From: Lepiota brunneoincarnata
Lineage: Eukaryota > Basidiomycota > Agaricomycetes > Agaricales > Agaricaceae
Reading direction: 5' to 3'
Assembly: GCA_023014365.1 (NCBI GenBank)
Contig: JAEBUN010000086.1
Location: 1-58,449, forward strand
DNA length: 58,449 nucleotides
Within the stretch, counting starts at the first letter, position 1; the number at the start of each line of letters is the position of its first letter. Of the stretch, positions 1 to 9,162 are shown piece after piece. The translations under genes were made by a program, and so were the position numbers. The notes beneath the pieces were generated by a model, which worked only from the letters and a program-made list of their open reading frames with translations, ran no database searches and was not told the origin of the DNA.

Positions 1-3000
1 TCCATGGTGATATTCCTGTAAGCCAAGCCTGTTCATTCTGGAGGCGTTGATTGTCCTTTAGCCCTGAGTGTGTTTTGGTTATCCCTAGAGGCCCTAGTTT
101 TTCAACAATGTCATCACATTCAGCTTTGGCACAGGAAAATATAATTCCACGGTCCTTGGGCCCCATAAGATATTTGGTTAACTTTGTGATTAAGGATTCC
201 AGGAGAGTTGGAAGAGTAATTTCATTTTGGTCATAATGACCAATATGATAGGAGAGCTGAGGTTGATGTGAAGGGGCTTTGATAACAAGTGTCTTTGGAT
301 TTAGTCCCAGTTGTTCAATGAATGGTTGAGTATAGTGGAGAGGGAGTGTTGCAGTAAGAAAAATCTTTTGGCATGTGGAAACTATGAGTGCGGGGACCTT
401 ATGAAAGTTTTGACGATAGGAAGCTGCTGTAAGAATTTGATGGCATTCATCAATAACTAGCCGTTTTATTTGTGTACCCAGTGCTTCAGCGAAGCTAATT
501 TTTCATTCATTATAAGAATGGGAGACAACTGTTTAGTTACTCACATTTGAAATCCCTTGGATACTACTGTCTCCAATGCCATGAATACAAGTTGGTACTT
601 TCCAGGATCAGGAATTGGGTCCTTTACGGTCCACCGAATCGCTGCAAGACCTATCTTTTGAGCTTTCTCCACCTGCTCTCTCAGTAGAAATGCATTTGGA
701 ACAACAACAACAGTGATAGAGCCTATTTCGCCATATGATGCAATCAGATATGTCAAGCTTTTACCCATCCCTGTAGGTAAATGGGCTATAAAGCTTCCAC
801 GGGCTGAGATTGCAAGTGCAACAGTAAGTAACTGCTGATTGGAGCGATAGGTAGGGGGTGGATTTGTTTTTGGAAAGTGCTGTTGTAGGCACTGGTTCAT
901 GTACAACACTCCAACATCATCAAGTTCATGATGAGTGACAATAATAGCACTTGGAGTGTCCCCATATTGCTGGTATTTCTTGATGAGAGATCGATTCAAA
1001 TAATCAATGGATGGAGGCATTGGTAACAGAGACATGGATGGATCCACTTCCATTCTATTGTCTGGTGGAGAGTTTGCATATGAAAGCTGAGAATGGATGG
1101 ATAATGGGGATGATAATGGAATGTGGCTTGCAGGCGGCATAGAAGGCTGGGAAGATATGGGAGGATTTTCCACTTGAGTAGGAACCGAGTATGCATATGC
1201 AGCCATAGTATCAGCAAGAGATGCTCGTACATCATCAACAATTTTCAGATGCAATGTTTGGACTTGATGTAGAATAGTTGCCTGCATTTGCTCAAGATGC
1301 TGAGTGATGCCAGCAAGAGAAATCTGAGGCATTGATGATGAGAGGGATGGATCAGTAGAATGAGGGATTGATGTGTCTTTTCTTCTGTATCGCAAAGGTT
1401 GGAGTGGTGGGAATCCTGGTTTAAATCCTACAACCTCCCACCATGCTTCTGAAATTTGGCCATAGCGGAGAAGCAGGTCACTAGACATTGATGGAAGATG
1501 CCCAATCTCAGGAGCATATCTAGCCCGAGAGGTAGAGACATTATGACCCCGCTGTGCTGCCAATACATCCAATCGATCTTCATCAACTTCATACTCAGAG
1601 CCAATATAAACTCTGGCAATCTCCACCATGATTTGTCTGTACTCCCGAGTTCCAATAGACACACCAAAATATTGTTGAGCAATTCGTGGGATGAAGATGC
1701 GGAAGTTTTCTGCAGTTACTCGGCTTCCTTTATCCATAAACAAGAACTCGCCATATTCCCGTGATGTGTTTGGACCCCAAAGAACAGATGCAAATATCTG
1801 CTCAATAGGACGTATGATAAGAAGATATTGTTCAAGAAGAGATGTGAAGGCTGGATGACACTTGGATGGAATGAAAGCATCTTTGTGAACAAGATTTTCA
1901 AACTTGGTGCGGCGGATAACCATCCAAATATCTTTTCCTTGACGAAAAATGGTCCTTGGCCTATGGCTATTCCGTATCTTGTGCTCCACAAACTCGGATA
2001 CACGAGAGACTTGTCCATTTGTAGCAAATCCAAAGAACCCTAGCCTGCGTACAAATGTGTTGCAGGATATCATAAACTTGATAAGGCCTGTGTGGTTCCA
2101 GTCCAGTGTTTTATCTTGAGTAACAGTTGCAAGCCGTAAATCAGAGTCATCCAAGAGCTTTTCCAGTAAAGACCACTTGTTTCCAAGGATAATGTTGGGA
2201 TCATCAAGCCATGAGTAACGATAGTCTTCTTTTACCCAATCATCAGCAACAACATCTGGAATAGAAAGACCCCAGGTTTGTCCATATAACATTTGCCCAA
2301 GCTCATTCTTCAGCTCTGAGTAAAGGTTTTGGAGTCCTTGGCGCCAGGTAGGAATATGTAATGTTGTAGCTGCATATGTGATTGACAATGCATCTTCACT
2401 AACACGAGTGATGGGGGCTGAGGTAGTGGAATATGCTAATGAGGAAGCATATTGTTGATAATGGATGATAGTGTTGTATGGAGAAATGACTCCAGCCTGA
2501 AGTGTTTGCATGCCAATGTCAAGAACACATCTGAAGAATATATGTTATGAGCTTTACAATCCACATATGTATTATGGACTTACTGATACAAGTCTTTATT
2601 TTGTGCCTCAGCCCTCTGAATACCCTCATAGAGTATAGTCCCTCGGATAAGATAAACAAGTATTGCAAACAACTGAGTAACATCAGTTGGAGCCTTGAAG
2701 TTTCCAGTAGGGCTAAGATTGTGGATAGCAATAAAACACTCCAAAGGGTCTAGCCACTTGTTGTAATTGCCCAACTCCTTTGATCTGTCTTGTGGTGAAA
2801 ATACATTGAAAGCAACCTTGTGGAGAGAGTCAAGACTTGCTTCTTTGGAGGATTTGAGCTCATTCAAGAGAGCTGTCAATGCTTGTGAGAGTGATTGGGG
2901 ATTTGGAAATTTGTATCCAGATGTATGGCCTTGTTTAGATATGAGAAGGCCTTGAATGAATTGGGTAAGTACCAGGCTGTACTTTGAAAGAGTGTTGTTA

Positions 3001-4688
3001 TCAGAGTGAGCCCTCCATGTTTCAGTGTGTTGATCAGTCCTTGAATCAATAATCAATAAACATGGACAGCAAATATATTTGATTACTCACAAAGGACATT
3101 GCATTAACAATTTTCTGACAACAAAGGGAGATGCATATGCATGCTTGCGAATAGCTTCCTCATATGAAAGTACCAGTCCCCGAAGCTTGACATACTCTGG
3201 AGAAGCAGTGGTAGATGATGGAGGGTGTACAAGAGACAAAAGCTGCTCCACTTGTTTCTGAGAGCCCATGTACTCCTGTAAGTGCAAATGCCATTGGGTA
3301 CTTTGCAGGAGTGGAGGAATATCAGTAGGTTGTGTTGGAGTGACAATGATAGATGTATGGGTATGCTTATCTTTCTCTGTTGCAAGAAAGATATCAAGAG
3401 CAGTTGAAGTATTGAGAGATGAGGGTAGTAGCTCAACTGGAAACTTGTGCATTCCAAGTGAGTGGGAAAATGACTGGAGGGGAGCTTTGGCAAAGCAAGT
3501 AGAGTCAAATAGACCATCATGTTTGGAAATGTAGTGTGAGCGAAGTTTTTTGGAAGAGGTGTAGCCTTGGAAGCATTTTGTGCAGTACATTCCATTTGGT
3601 TCAACCTTGATACCTTCAACTGCTGGAATGACTGAAGCAGGATAAACCACATCTTTAGCACCAACAAGCAAGGAGTATTCAGAGCATAAAGCATCCAGTT
3701 TAGCTTGAGCAGTGGACTTGAGGACAGGTAGTTTATGTTGAGTATGGATATGATTTGAGACATGGGCAGCAAGGATCCCCTGTTGGCAGTGTATGCATGT
3801 AAGAAGGCGATAAACATAGTTTATACGCATTCCAAGGCTATCCAGGAAGGTATTTGTCAGAAGATCAGATGATGAGGAGATGGGATGTAATTGATCTTTA
3901 AGATGATTATAAGTCAATACAAAACTATTTAAATTAATCAATATATTACTCACTCAGATTGTTATCATCATCCATTTCAACATCTGGTGATTCAAGAGAG
4001 GGCAGGCCAGACACAGATCCAATTGGAGAAGGTATGGGAGAAGAATATCTTGAAGCTGAACTCCCACGTGATGTTGAACCTTCAGTAGCAAGAGCCAAGT
4101 ATCTGTTAGAGATGTGACGTTGCTTGGGAGGGGAAATAGAGCCTGTTTTGTCTGGAGAATAATAGGGATGAGCACGGTAGCTAGAACGACCACGGAAAGC
4201 AATTTTGTCTTCATCATCTGAATTGAGAGAGATTTCATTGATAGTTTCAGCATCAGGAAAAGGCTGAGCAGTATAGTTGGAAAACTTTTGCTTGTGTTTG
4301 TTGTTGAGATGATTCTTGAGCATTAGAATGTCCACAAACTCATCTCCACAATTGTCTTGAGGACAGGAGACATTGCTAGCAGGAGTAGCCCTAGTTACTT
4401 TGATTGATTGATTGTTGTCTAATACTTTATGAGTATACATGCATATGAGATATAAAGGTCTTAGTATACCTTTGAGTTCATAGATATTGTAATGGAAGCA
4501 GCTGTTATGGTTCTGAGTTTTCTTGATCTTTCCACAGAGAGTACAGATGGCAGTAGTGGACCTAAATGGATCCAGGTAAGTATTCAGTGCAAGAATGGAG
4601 TATCTGTAACTTACATTGTGTTGTGAGGTTGGATAAGAGCAATACAGGGCTTTGTGGTGGTGGTAGAGTTGAAAGCTGTATCCTCCAT
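1..4688 (-). CDS. Telomere-linked-helicase-like protein: zinc fingers, OrsD-like region, tyrosine-recombinase-like domain, RecQ helicase (3' end beyond window)
   Basis: Seven exons splice in frame: 4688-4615, 4561-4470, 4418-3954, 3895-3091, 3039-2584, 2530-545 and 494 to beyond position 1, with introns of 50-58 nt. Domain order: a CxxC...H finger in exon 2 (CTLCGK), a C2H2 finger in exon 3 (CPQDNCGDEF...H), and in exon 4 two CxxC...H units (CIHCQQG; CTKCFQG) resembling the fungal OrsD/DUF3505 region. Exon 6 carries a tyrosine-recombinase-like block: R in SRVSEF, K in RRTKF, R in REYRQI, H and Y in RGHNVSTSRARY. A RecQ-type helicase follows: Walker A GTGMGKS, DECH box in exon 7, motif III FLTATLP and motif IV RGIIFSCAK. 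The ATG is the first Met ahead of the spliced frame; a TATA-like tatttata lies just upstream. Over 1,450 residues are open without a stop. The helicase family is clear; the recombinase assignment rests on motif pattern only. The last helicase motifs lie outside the window. Confidence 0.85.
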
Positions 4689-4889
4689 CAAAAGATGGAT
4701 GATAATCAGAAGCTCATGTGACAGCTTCTCTATAAATAACAACTTTTCACATGATCATAGGCTATCAATCTTTTATGTCTGAACCCCAGAGAAACTACTA
4801 AACTGTGTACTGTGTAAGCTAATTGTTGGCCTATAAATGTGAAAATATATATGGTAGGTACTAAAATTATGATAGTAGTCTAGTAGTAG

Positions 4890-5559
4890 GTCACAAATGC
4901 CATTTGTGACTATAGGATCACTTTCTAGTTCCATTTATGTTAATAACAAGTCACAAATGGCATTTGTGACTTGTAGTATCACTCCTCAGTTTTATTTAAG
5001 TCAATCACAAGTCACAGATGGCATTTGTGACTATAGTATCACTCTTTAGTTCCATTTAAGTCAATTACAAGTCACAGATGCCATTTGTGACTGCAGTATC
5101 ACTCTTCAGTTCCATTTAAGTCAATTATAGGTCACAGATGCCATTTGTGACTATAGTGTCACTTTGTAGTTCTATTTCAGTCAATCACAAGTCACAAATG
5201 GCATTTGTGACTGCAGTATCACTCTTCAGTTCTATTTAAGTCAATTACAAGTCACAGATGCCATTTGTGACTGCAATATCACTCTTCAGTTCTATTTAAG
5301 TCAATTACAAGTCACAGATGCCATTTGTGACTGCAGTATCACTCTTCAGTTCTATTTAAGTAAATCACAGGTCACAAATGGCATTTGTGACTGTGGTATC
5401 ACTCTTCAAGTCCATTTAAGTCAATTACATGTCACAAATGGCATTTGTGACTGTGGTATCACTCTTCAAGTCCATTTAAGTCAATCACAAGTCACAAATG
5501 CCATTTGTGACTATTTGATCACTTCCCAATCCCATTTAATTCAATTGCAAGTCATACAT
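4890..5559. repeat. 60-bp tandem array, 11 units, each with a 21-nt palindrome
   Basis: Eleven palindromes begin at 4890, 4950, 5010 and so on to 5490, exactly 60 bp apart. Each reads GTCACAAATG, then G or C, then the inverse half-site. The spacer between them (actgtagtatcactcttcag followed by a TCCATTTAAGTCAATTACAA-like stretch) is also conserved with scattered substitutions. The array lies just upstream of the helicase-type gene, about 200 bp from its ATG. Repeats and spacers drift together, so this is tandem duplication and not a CRISPR array. The palindromes could be protein binding sites or cruciform-forming DNA; this is inference. Confidence 0.95.
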
Positions 5560-5744
5560 GATATCCTTACAGAGAATACAGATACCAATGATAGACCTGG
5601 ATAGATCCAGTATGTGTAACTGATGAGTGCAATACAGGGCTTTGTGGTGATGGTAGAGTTGAAAGCTGTATCTTTATCAAAAGAGAATAAGTGTAAGGAT
5701 AATATATGGTAGGTACCAGCTTCATGATAGTAGTCTAGTAACAG
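5560..5744 (-). pseudogene. Duplicated 5' end of the helicase-type gene (copy 1)
   Basis: This stretch matches the 5' part of the gene at 4688: part of the zinc-finger exon, the first intron and the first exon. Read on the minus strand it gives DTAFNSTITTKPCIALI, against DTAFNSTTTTKPCIALI in the gene. The initiating ATG has become ATA and the splice sites are degraded. The flanking atatatggtaggtac...gatagtagtctagta segment also matches 4850-4890. It lies between two blocks of the 60-bp array. It is best read as a relic of tandem duplication of the gene's promoter-proximal end. Confidence 0.8.
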
Positions 5745-5985
5745 GTCACAAATGGCATTTGTGACTGTAGTATCACTTCTCAAGTCCATTTAAGTCAATC
5801 ACATGTCACAAATGCCATTTGTGACTGCAGCATCACTCTTTAGTTCCATTTAAGTCAATCACAAGTCACAAATGGCATTTGTGACTGCAGCATCACTCTT
5901 TAGTTCCATTTAAGTCAATCACAAGTTACATATGGCATTTGTGACTATTTTATCACTTCCCAATCCCATTTAATTCAATTGCAAG
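5745..5985. repeat. 60-bp palindromic array, second block (4 units)
   Basis: Palindromes begin at 5745, 5805, 5865 and 5925. The last is degenerate (gttacatatg half-site). The spacer is the same as in the main array. The block follows the first duplicated 5' gene segment, so the larger unit is gene 5' end plus n x 60 bp. Confidence 0.93.
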
Positions 5986-6178
5986 TCATACATGATATCT
6001 CTACAGAGAATACAGATACCAATGATAGACCTGGATAGATCCAGCATGTGTAACTGATGAGTGCAATACAGGACTTTGTGGTCATGGTAGAGTTGAAAGC
6101 TGTATCTCTATCAAAAGAGAATAAGTGTAAGGATAATATATGGTAGGTACCAGCTTCATGATAGTAGTCCAGTAACAG
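5986..6178 (-). pseudogene. Duplicated 5' end of the helicase-type gene (copy 2)
   Basis: Nearly identical to copy 1 and offset from it by 434 bp. It again reads DTAFNSTMTTKSCIALI on the minus strand, in an 82-codon open frame that extends into the neighbouring array. No usable ATG stands at the position of the functional gene's start. The high identity between the two copies implies that the 434-bp unit duplicated more recently than the split from the parent gene. Confidence 0.8.
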
Positions 6179-6259
6179 GTCACAAATGCCATTTGTGACT
6201 GTAGCATCACTTCTCAAGTCCATTTAAGTCAATCACATGTCACAAATGCCATTTGTGAC
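6179..6259. repeat. 60-bp palindromic array, third block (2 units)
   Basis: Two further palindromes start at 6179 and 6239. After the second the similarity stops (cttgtaacactcatctcaag), marking the right edge of the array region. The whole structure is therefore three units with 11, 4 and 2 palindromes. Confidence 0.93.
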
Positions 6260-6654
6260 TTGTCTTGTAACACTCATCTCAAGCAATGACCATCATTGCA
6301 CATCACCTTCCAAGTATCTACAACTTTAAACCTTCAAAACACCACTGGCCAAGGCCTACAAGCTCAGCTGACATCCACTGCAGCTTCCATAATCCTCCTC
6401 ATACCATGGACATATCCCACCCCCTCCCCCTCACCAAGGACAAGACATGACTTGGATGAGACATTCATTGGAACAAAGGTAGTTGAAGCTTCACACAGCT
6501 TCAAAAGGCACCAGAAATGAACCATGATCCATTGCTGCTACAAGTATGATGTCCAACATTTGGGTGCTCAGAGTGCAGCTGGACAGAATCATGTTTTTAG
6601 CCAGCTATACAGCCCCACAGCTGTTTCTGCATGCACAGAGCAATCTTAGGATGC
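6260..6654. other. Spacer without a recognisable gene
   Basis: C- and A-rich on the plus strand. Short open frames are present, the longest about 74 codons (6296-6520), with no recognisable motif. It lies between the end of the palindromic array and the first copy of the dispersed 90-bp repeat. Confidence 0.6.
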
Positions 6655-6744
6655 TCCAGGGACTGCCTGGACCCCATCAGAGTCCAGAAAAATGAAAAAA
6701 AAAATCCAACGGAACCACGATCGTGGTTCCCGTATAATAAACTT
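6655..6744 (+). repeat. Dispersed ~90-bp repeat, copy 1
   Basis: Matches 10872-10963 over its whole length in the same orientation. It contains an inverted repeat ccagg-gactg-cctgg, an A-run of about ten, and the perfect 20-bp palindrome GGAACCACGATCGTGGTTCC, and ends in cccgtataataaactt. The two copies differ mainly around the palindrome's left edge (aac versus gtt) and in A-run length. It may be a terminal fragment or a miniature mobile element; no target-site duplication is evident. Confidence 0.85.
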
Positions 6745-7181
6745 AGGAAGGGGCTTCCTTTCTAGGACCGTGCGAAGATATAACCGTTTTGGTAAGTGTG
6801 CGCTCATAGGTACGTCATGTCCTATGAATAACTCACCCGGGCCTGTCGGCCCGGATGCTCGTGTGAATTTCTTACGGTAGCATTTGATGCCCGGTTAGGG
6901 CGGAGATGTAAGTCTTTTGGGAGGCACTCGGACCTGTGCGCTGAGGTAAGCCCGACCCCGTGGGAAGTCCGACTTCCACGGAGTTAGTCGCCCGTGTAAG
7001 TTCCCACGGTCACGTGATTTTTCTCAGCGTGATCACGTGGTCACGTGCATATTCCCTCGGTGAAAAATGTGAGTTATTTTTAGCTTCGTTAAGTAAGCTG
7101 CTCCACGGATTGCACAGCAAATGTCGCAATCCCGGTCGGTAAGCCCGGAACGCTTTCCGATTGGACGGATGGTAAGTCTGA
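6745..7181. other. Presumed body of a telomere-attached element upstream of ribozyme 1
   Basis: No coding frame can be supported. The stretch includes a gtcacgtgattt / gatcacgtggtcacgtg cluster near 7010-7045. It ends with cgattggacgg, which also precedes the second ribozyme at about 7445. I infer it to be non-coding sequence of the same retroelement class as the ribozymes, heavily 5'-truncated. Confidence 0.4.
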
Positions 7182-7270
7182 TGGACTAATCGTGCGCCTG
7201 ACGAGTCCGATATAAGGACGAAACGGGTGGGTGATCGTACTAACTTACGACCCCGTTGCGCCCAAGTCCA
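7182..7270 (+). ncRNA. Hammerhead ribozyme 1
   Basis: The core CTGACGA (7198-7204) is followed by stem II GTCC/GGAC (7205-7208 with 7216-7219), then GAAA (7220-7223). Stem III is ACGGG/CCCGT (7223-7227 with 7252-7256), capped by an inner helix TCGTA/TACGA. The predicted cleavage site follows T7257 (GTT triplet). Stem I is GCGC/GCGC plus an outer helix TGGACT (7182-7187) with AGTCCA (7265-7270). All invariant core bases are present. The open end at stem I makes this a type I-like topology. Confidence 0.9.
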
Positions 7271-7296
7271 CCGGCTCAGTCGTATATTTCCTTCTA

Positions 7297-7314
7297 CCCT
7301 AACCCATAACCCTA
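7297..7314. repeat. Telomere-like CCCTAA repeats after ribozyme 1
   Basis: The plus strand reads CCCTAACCC-ATAA-CCCTAA, a degenerate run of the common fungal telomere repeat in C-rich orientation. It follows the ribozyme by about 27 nt and is preceded by ctcagtcgtatatttccttc, which also precedes the telomere-like run at 7606. Confidence 0.8.
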
Positions 7315-7464
7315 AGTAAGTTTTGAAACTCGAAGTTAAGTTTTTAATCCTATTTTCACCTGTTATTAACGGGGGGATTATAAATACGTTCCGCGGATTT
7401 TGATCTATCGATCAAAATCGCAATCGATCGCTATCGGCGACAATCGATTGGACGGCAGGTATCT

Positions 7465-7550
7465 GACGGATATCGTGCGCCTGATGAGTCTTTATAAGAC
7501 GAAACGGGTGGGTAGTTGGAAACCCCAACAACCCGTTGCGCCCCTCCGTC
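7465..7550 (+). ncRNA. Hammerhead ribozyme 2
   Basis: The core CTGATGA (7481-7487) is canonical. Stem II is GTCT/AGAC (7488-7491 with 7497-7500), followed by GAAA (7501-7504). Stem III is ACGGGT/ACCCGT (7504-7509 with 7531-7536), with an inner helix GTTGG/CCAAC (7515-7519 with 7525-7529). Predicted cleavage is after T7537. Stem I is GCGC/GCGC plus an outer helix GACGGA (7465-7470) with TCCGTC (7545-7550). Compared with ribozyme 1, stem II, the inner stem III helix and the outer stem I helix have different bases but keep their pairing. Confidence 0.93.
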
Positions 7551-7574
7551 GCGACTCGTGTTTATACGCCCCCT

Positions 7575-7656
7575 TTCCTAACCCTCAGTCGTATATTTCC
7601 TTCTTCCCTAACCCTAACCCAATTATCTTAGTGTTTTGTTACCCGGGTTAGGGGTT
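7575..7656. repeat. Telomere-like repeats after ribozyme 2
   Basis: CCTAACCC lies at about 7577-7584, a clean CCCTAACCCTAACCC at 7606-7620, and a G-rich GGGTTAGGGG at 7645-7654. These short runs are unlikely inside ordinary chromosome arms. They mark former chromosome-end junctions or reverse-transcription junctions on telomeric primers. Confidence 0.85.
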
Positions 7657-8020
7657 CGCTCTTGAGTAGCACGGCGTTCGTGGCAAGATGTCTATACAGA
7701 CTTGGTCTTGTCCTACTAGGCGTGACTTAGAGACGACAGAGCACTATAGTCCAGCCGGTTTTAAGGGCAAAGAGGTATAGGAGGCAAGAACTGTATAACA
7801 CTAAGATAAGGATACAAGGTATTGTACAGTATCCTTATATACTCCTAAGTGTGGCTGTACTCCTACTATAATAGTCTGGACCGGGGTAACTATGAGTCAG
7901 AGATAAGAAAACATGAGGCATATACTAAGAATAGTCCTTCTGATGTACACTACTGATAGTTTTATAGTGACATGGGAGTACGAGTTAAAAGTAACTGTCC
8001 TTCTGATGTGGCTTCTGATA
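7657..8020. other. AT-rich spacer, probably degraded element
   Basis: No supported coding frame. The phrase gtccttctgatg occurs twice (about 7934 and 7997), the second near the third ribozyme remnant. I see no other recognisable feature. Confidence 0.4.
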
Positions 8021-8074
8021 ACACATTGCGCCCCACCGTCGCAACTTGTGTTTTAGTCCCCCCTTCCCTAACCC
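8021..8074 (+). ncRNA. Degenerate hammerhead remnant (3' part) with telomere-like tail
   Basis: The stretch acattgcgccccaccgtcgc matches the 3' half of ribozyme 2 (stem III end, cleavage triplet, stem I). The match continues through cttgtgtttta and ends in CCCTAACCC at 8066-8074. The 5' core is reduced to a CTGATG at about 8003, without stem II or GAAA, so it should not self-cleave. Confidence 0.65.
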
Positions 8075-8960
8075 AAAGACAAGTAATTGTTCTACAAACA
8101 ACATAAGTAATAGTTATGAGAGGAAAGTGATAAAGACTACTTACAGCCTCAGAAACTTGTATGTGTGATTCTGTGAGAATTGAGACTGCAGGGGATTCTT
8201 GCTATGGTATTTAAAGTAAAGCCAGAACAATAGAATGAGTAGATAACTATCCTGGCATGCTGGCTACCTTTTACATAGAGGATGAGAGAAATAAAATGCT
8301 CAGGAGCCAAACCACAGGGAGGTGGGTAATCATAGGGACAAGCAGTCAATGCTTGGACCCCCTGTGCACCATGACACTCACAATTGGTTTTTATTTCCAA
8401 CATAAAAAAGATAAGCCCAAGCATGTTGAAGCAAGGCAGTGGGCCCAGAAGCCCTGCAAGGAGGGAAAGTGATGAGACAACAAAGATCCTCAATTTGCGA
8501 GACAACCGCCAAGCGCAACCGGACGTGAGTGGGCTTGTTGGAAAGGCACGGGAGAGACCTTCCAGATGTAAGTTACTGTATCCCAAGGCGTTGGGAAATG
8601 GCCCCAGAACAGAGACATCTGTGTGGGGATGGTGGTCAGCCAGGAAAATGTGTTTTACTTCACTGAAAGAGTGTTTCCCAGGATGTGCAATATGGCGTTG
8701 GAAAGCCCTTAAAGATGCGCATCGAACGGTGGTAGTAATAAGAGGAATGGTGCAGTGTGAGATTACGAAATGAGGAATGAATCTAGGCAATGTTGACGGC
8801 GATGACGAGGGAAGGGGTGGGTCAATTGGGGCATGAAGTGGCGCGTTCAAGAGGTGTCAGCAGGGGCTATCGAAAAGCAAAAACCGCTTGCTGATCCCTG
8901 CAGTCGTCCCCGAGATATACATCAATCTTCCCATTTCTACTGGGAAAATTGCTGTAAATT
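8075..8960. other. No supported gene
   Basis: A 233-codon minus-strand frame (8149-8850) starts only at TTG, has no recognisable motif, and its composition does not differ from other frames. I do not call it a gene. Confidence 0.5.
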
Positions 8961-8974
8961 GTTGTACTTACTGC

Positions 8975-9162
8975 GAGGCTCTAACTTATCGGTTCGAACG
9001 CGTTCGGACGCGTTCAGGCCCATCATTTTTGAGCCTGAACTGTGAACCGAACCAACAGGCCAGGGGCTGAACCTGAACCTGAACTGGACTGAACTTTTAG
9101 GTTCAGTTCAGGAGGTTCAGGTTCAAACCAAAGTTCTGAACTGAACTTCGGCACCCCTAGTT
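8975..9162. repeat. GGTTCA/TGAACC low-complexity block ending in cttcggcacccctag
   Basis: The block is built from GGTTCAG and CTGAACC heptamers on both strands (about 9030-9150), so it can fold back on itself over about 100 nt. It ends with gaacttcggcacccctag. The reverse complement of that end (ctaggggtgccgaag) resembles the termini of hAT-type elements. No matching left terminus was found nearby, so mobile origin is a guess. Confidence 0.5.

Noticed and set aside
4890..6259. CRISPR-like appearance of evenly spaced repeats
   Set aside because: Spacers are as conserved as the repeats, the unit is a plain 60-bp tandem repeat, and the host is a eukaryote.
7010..7045. Cluster of CACGTG-type sites as a regulatory element
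   Set aside because: No gene lies close enough for a promoter role, and the region is better explained as element-derived DNA.
8149..8850. 233-codon minus-strand open frame
   Set aside because: It begins at TTG, has no domain or splice-linked partner, and its hydrophobic segment appears by chance in AT-rich DNA.
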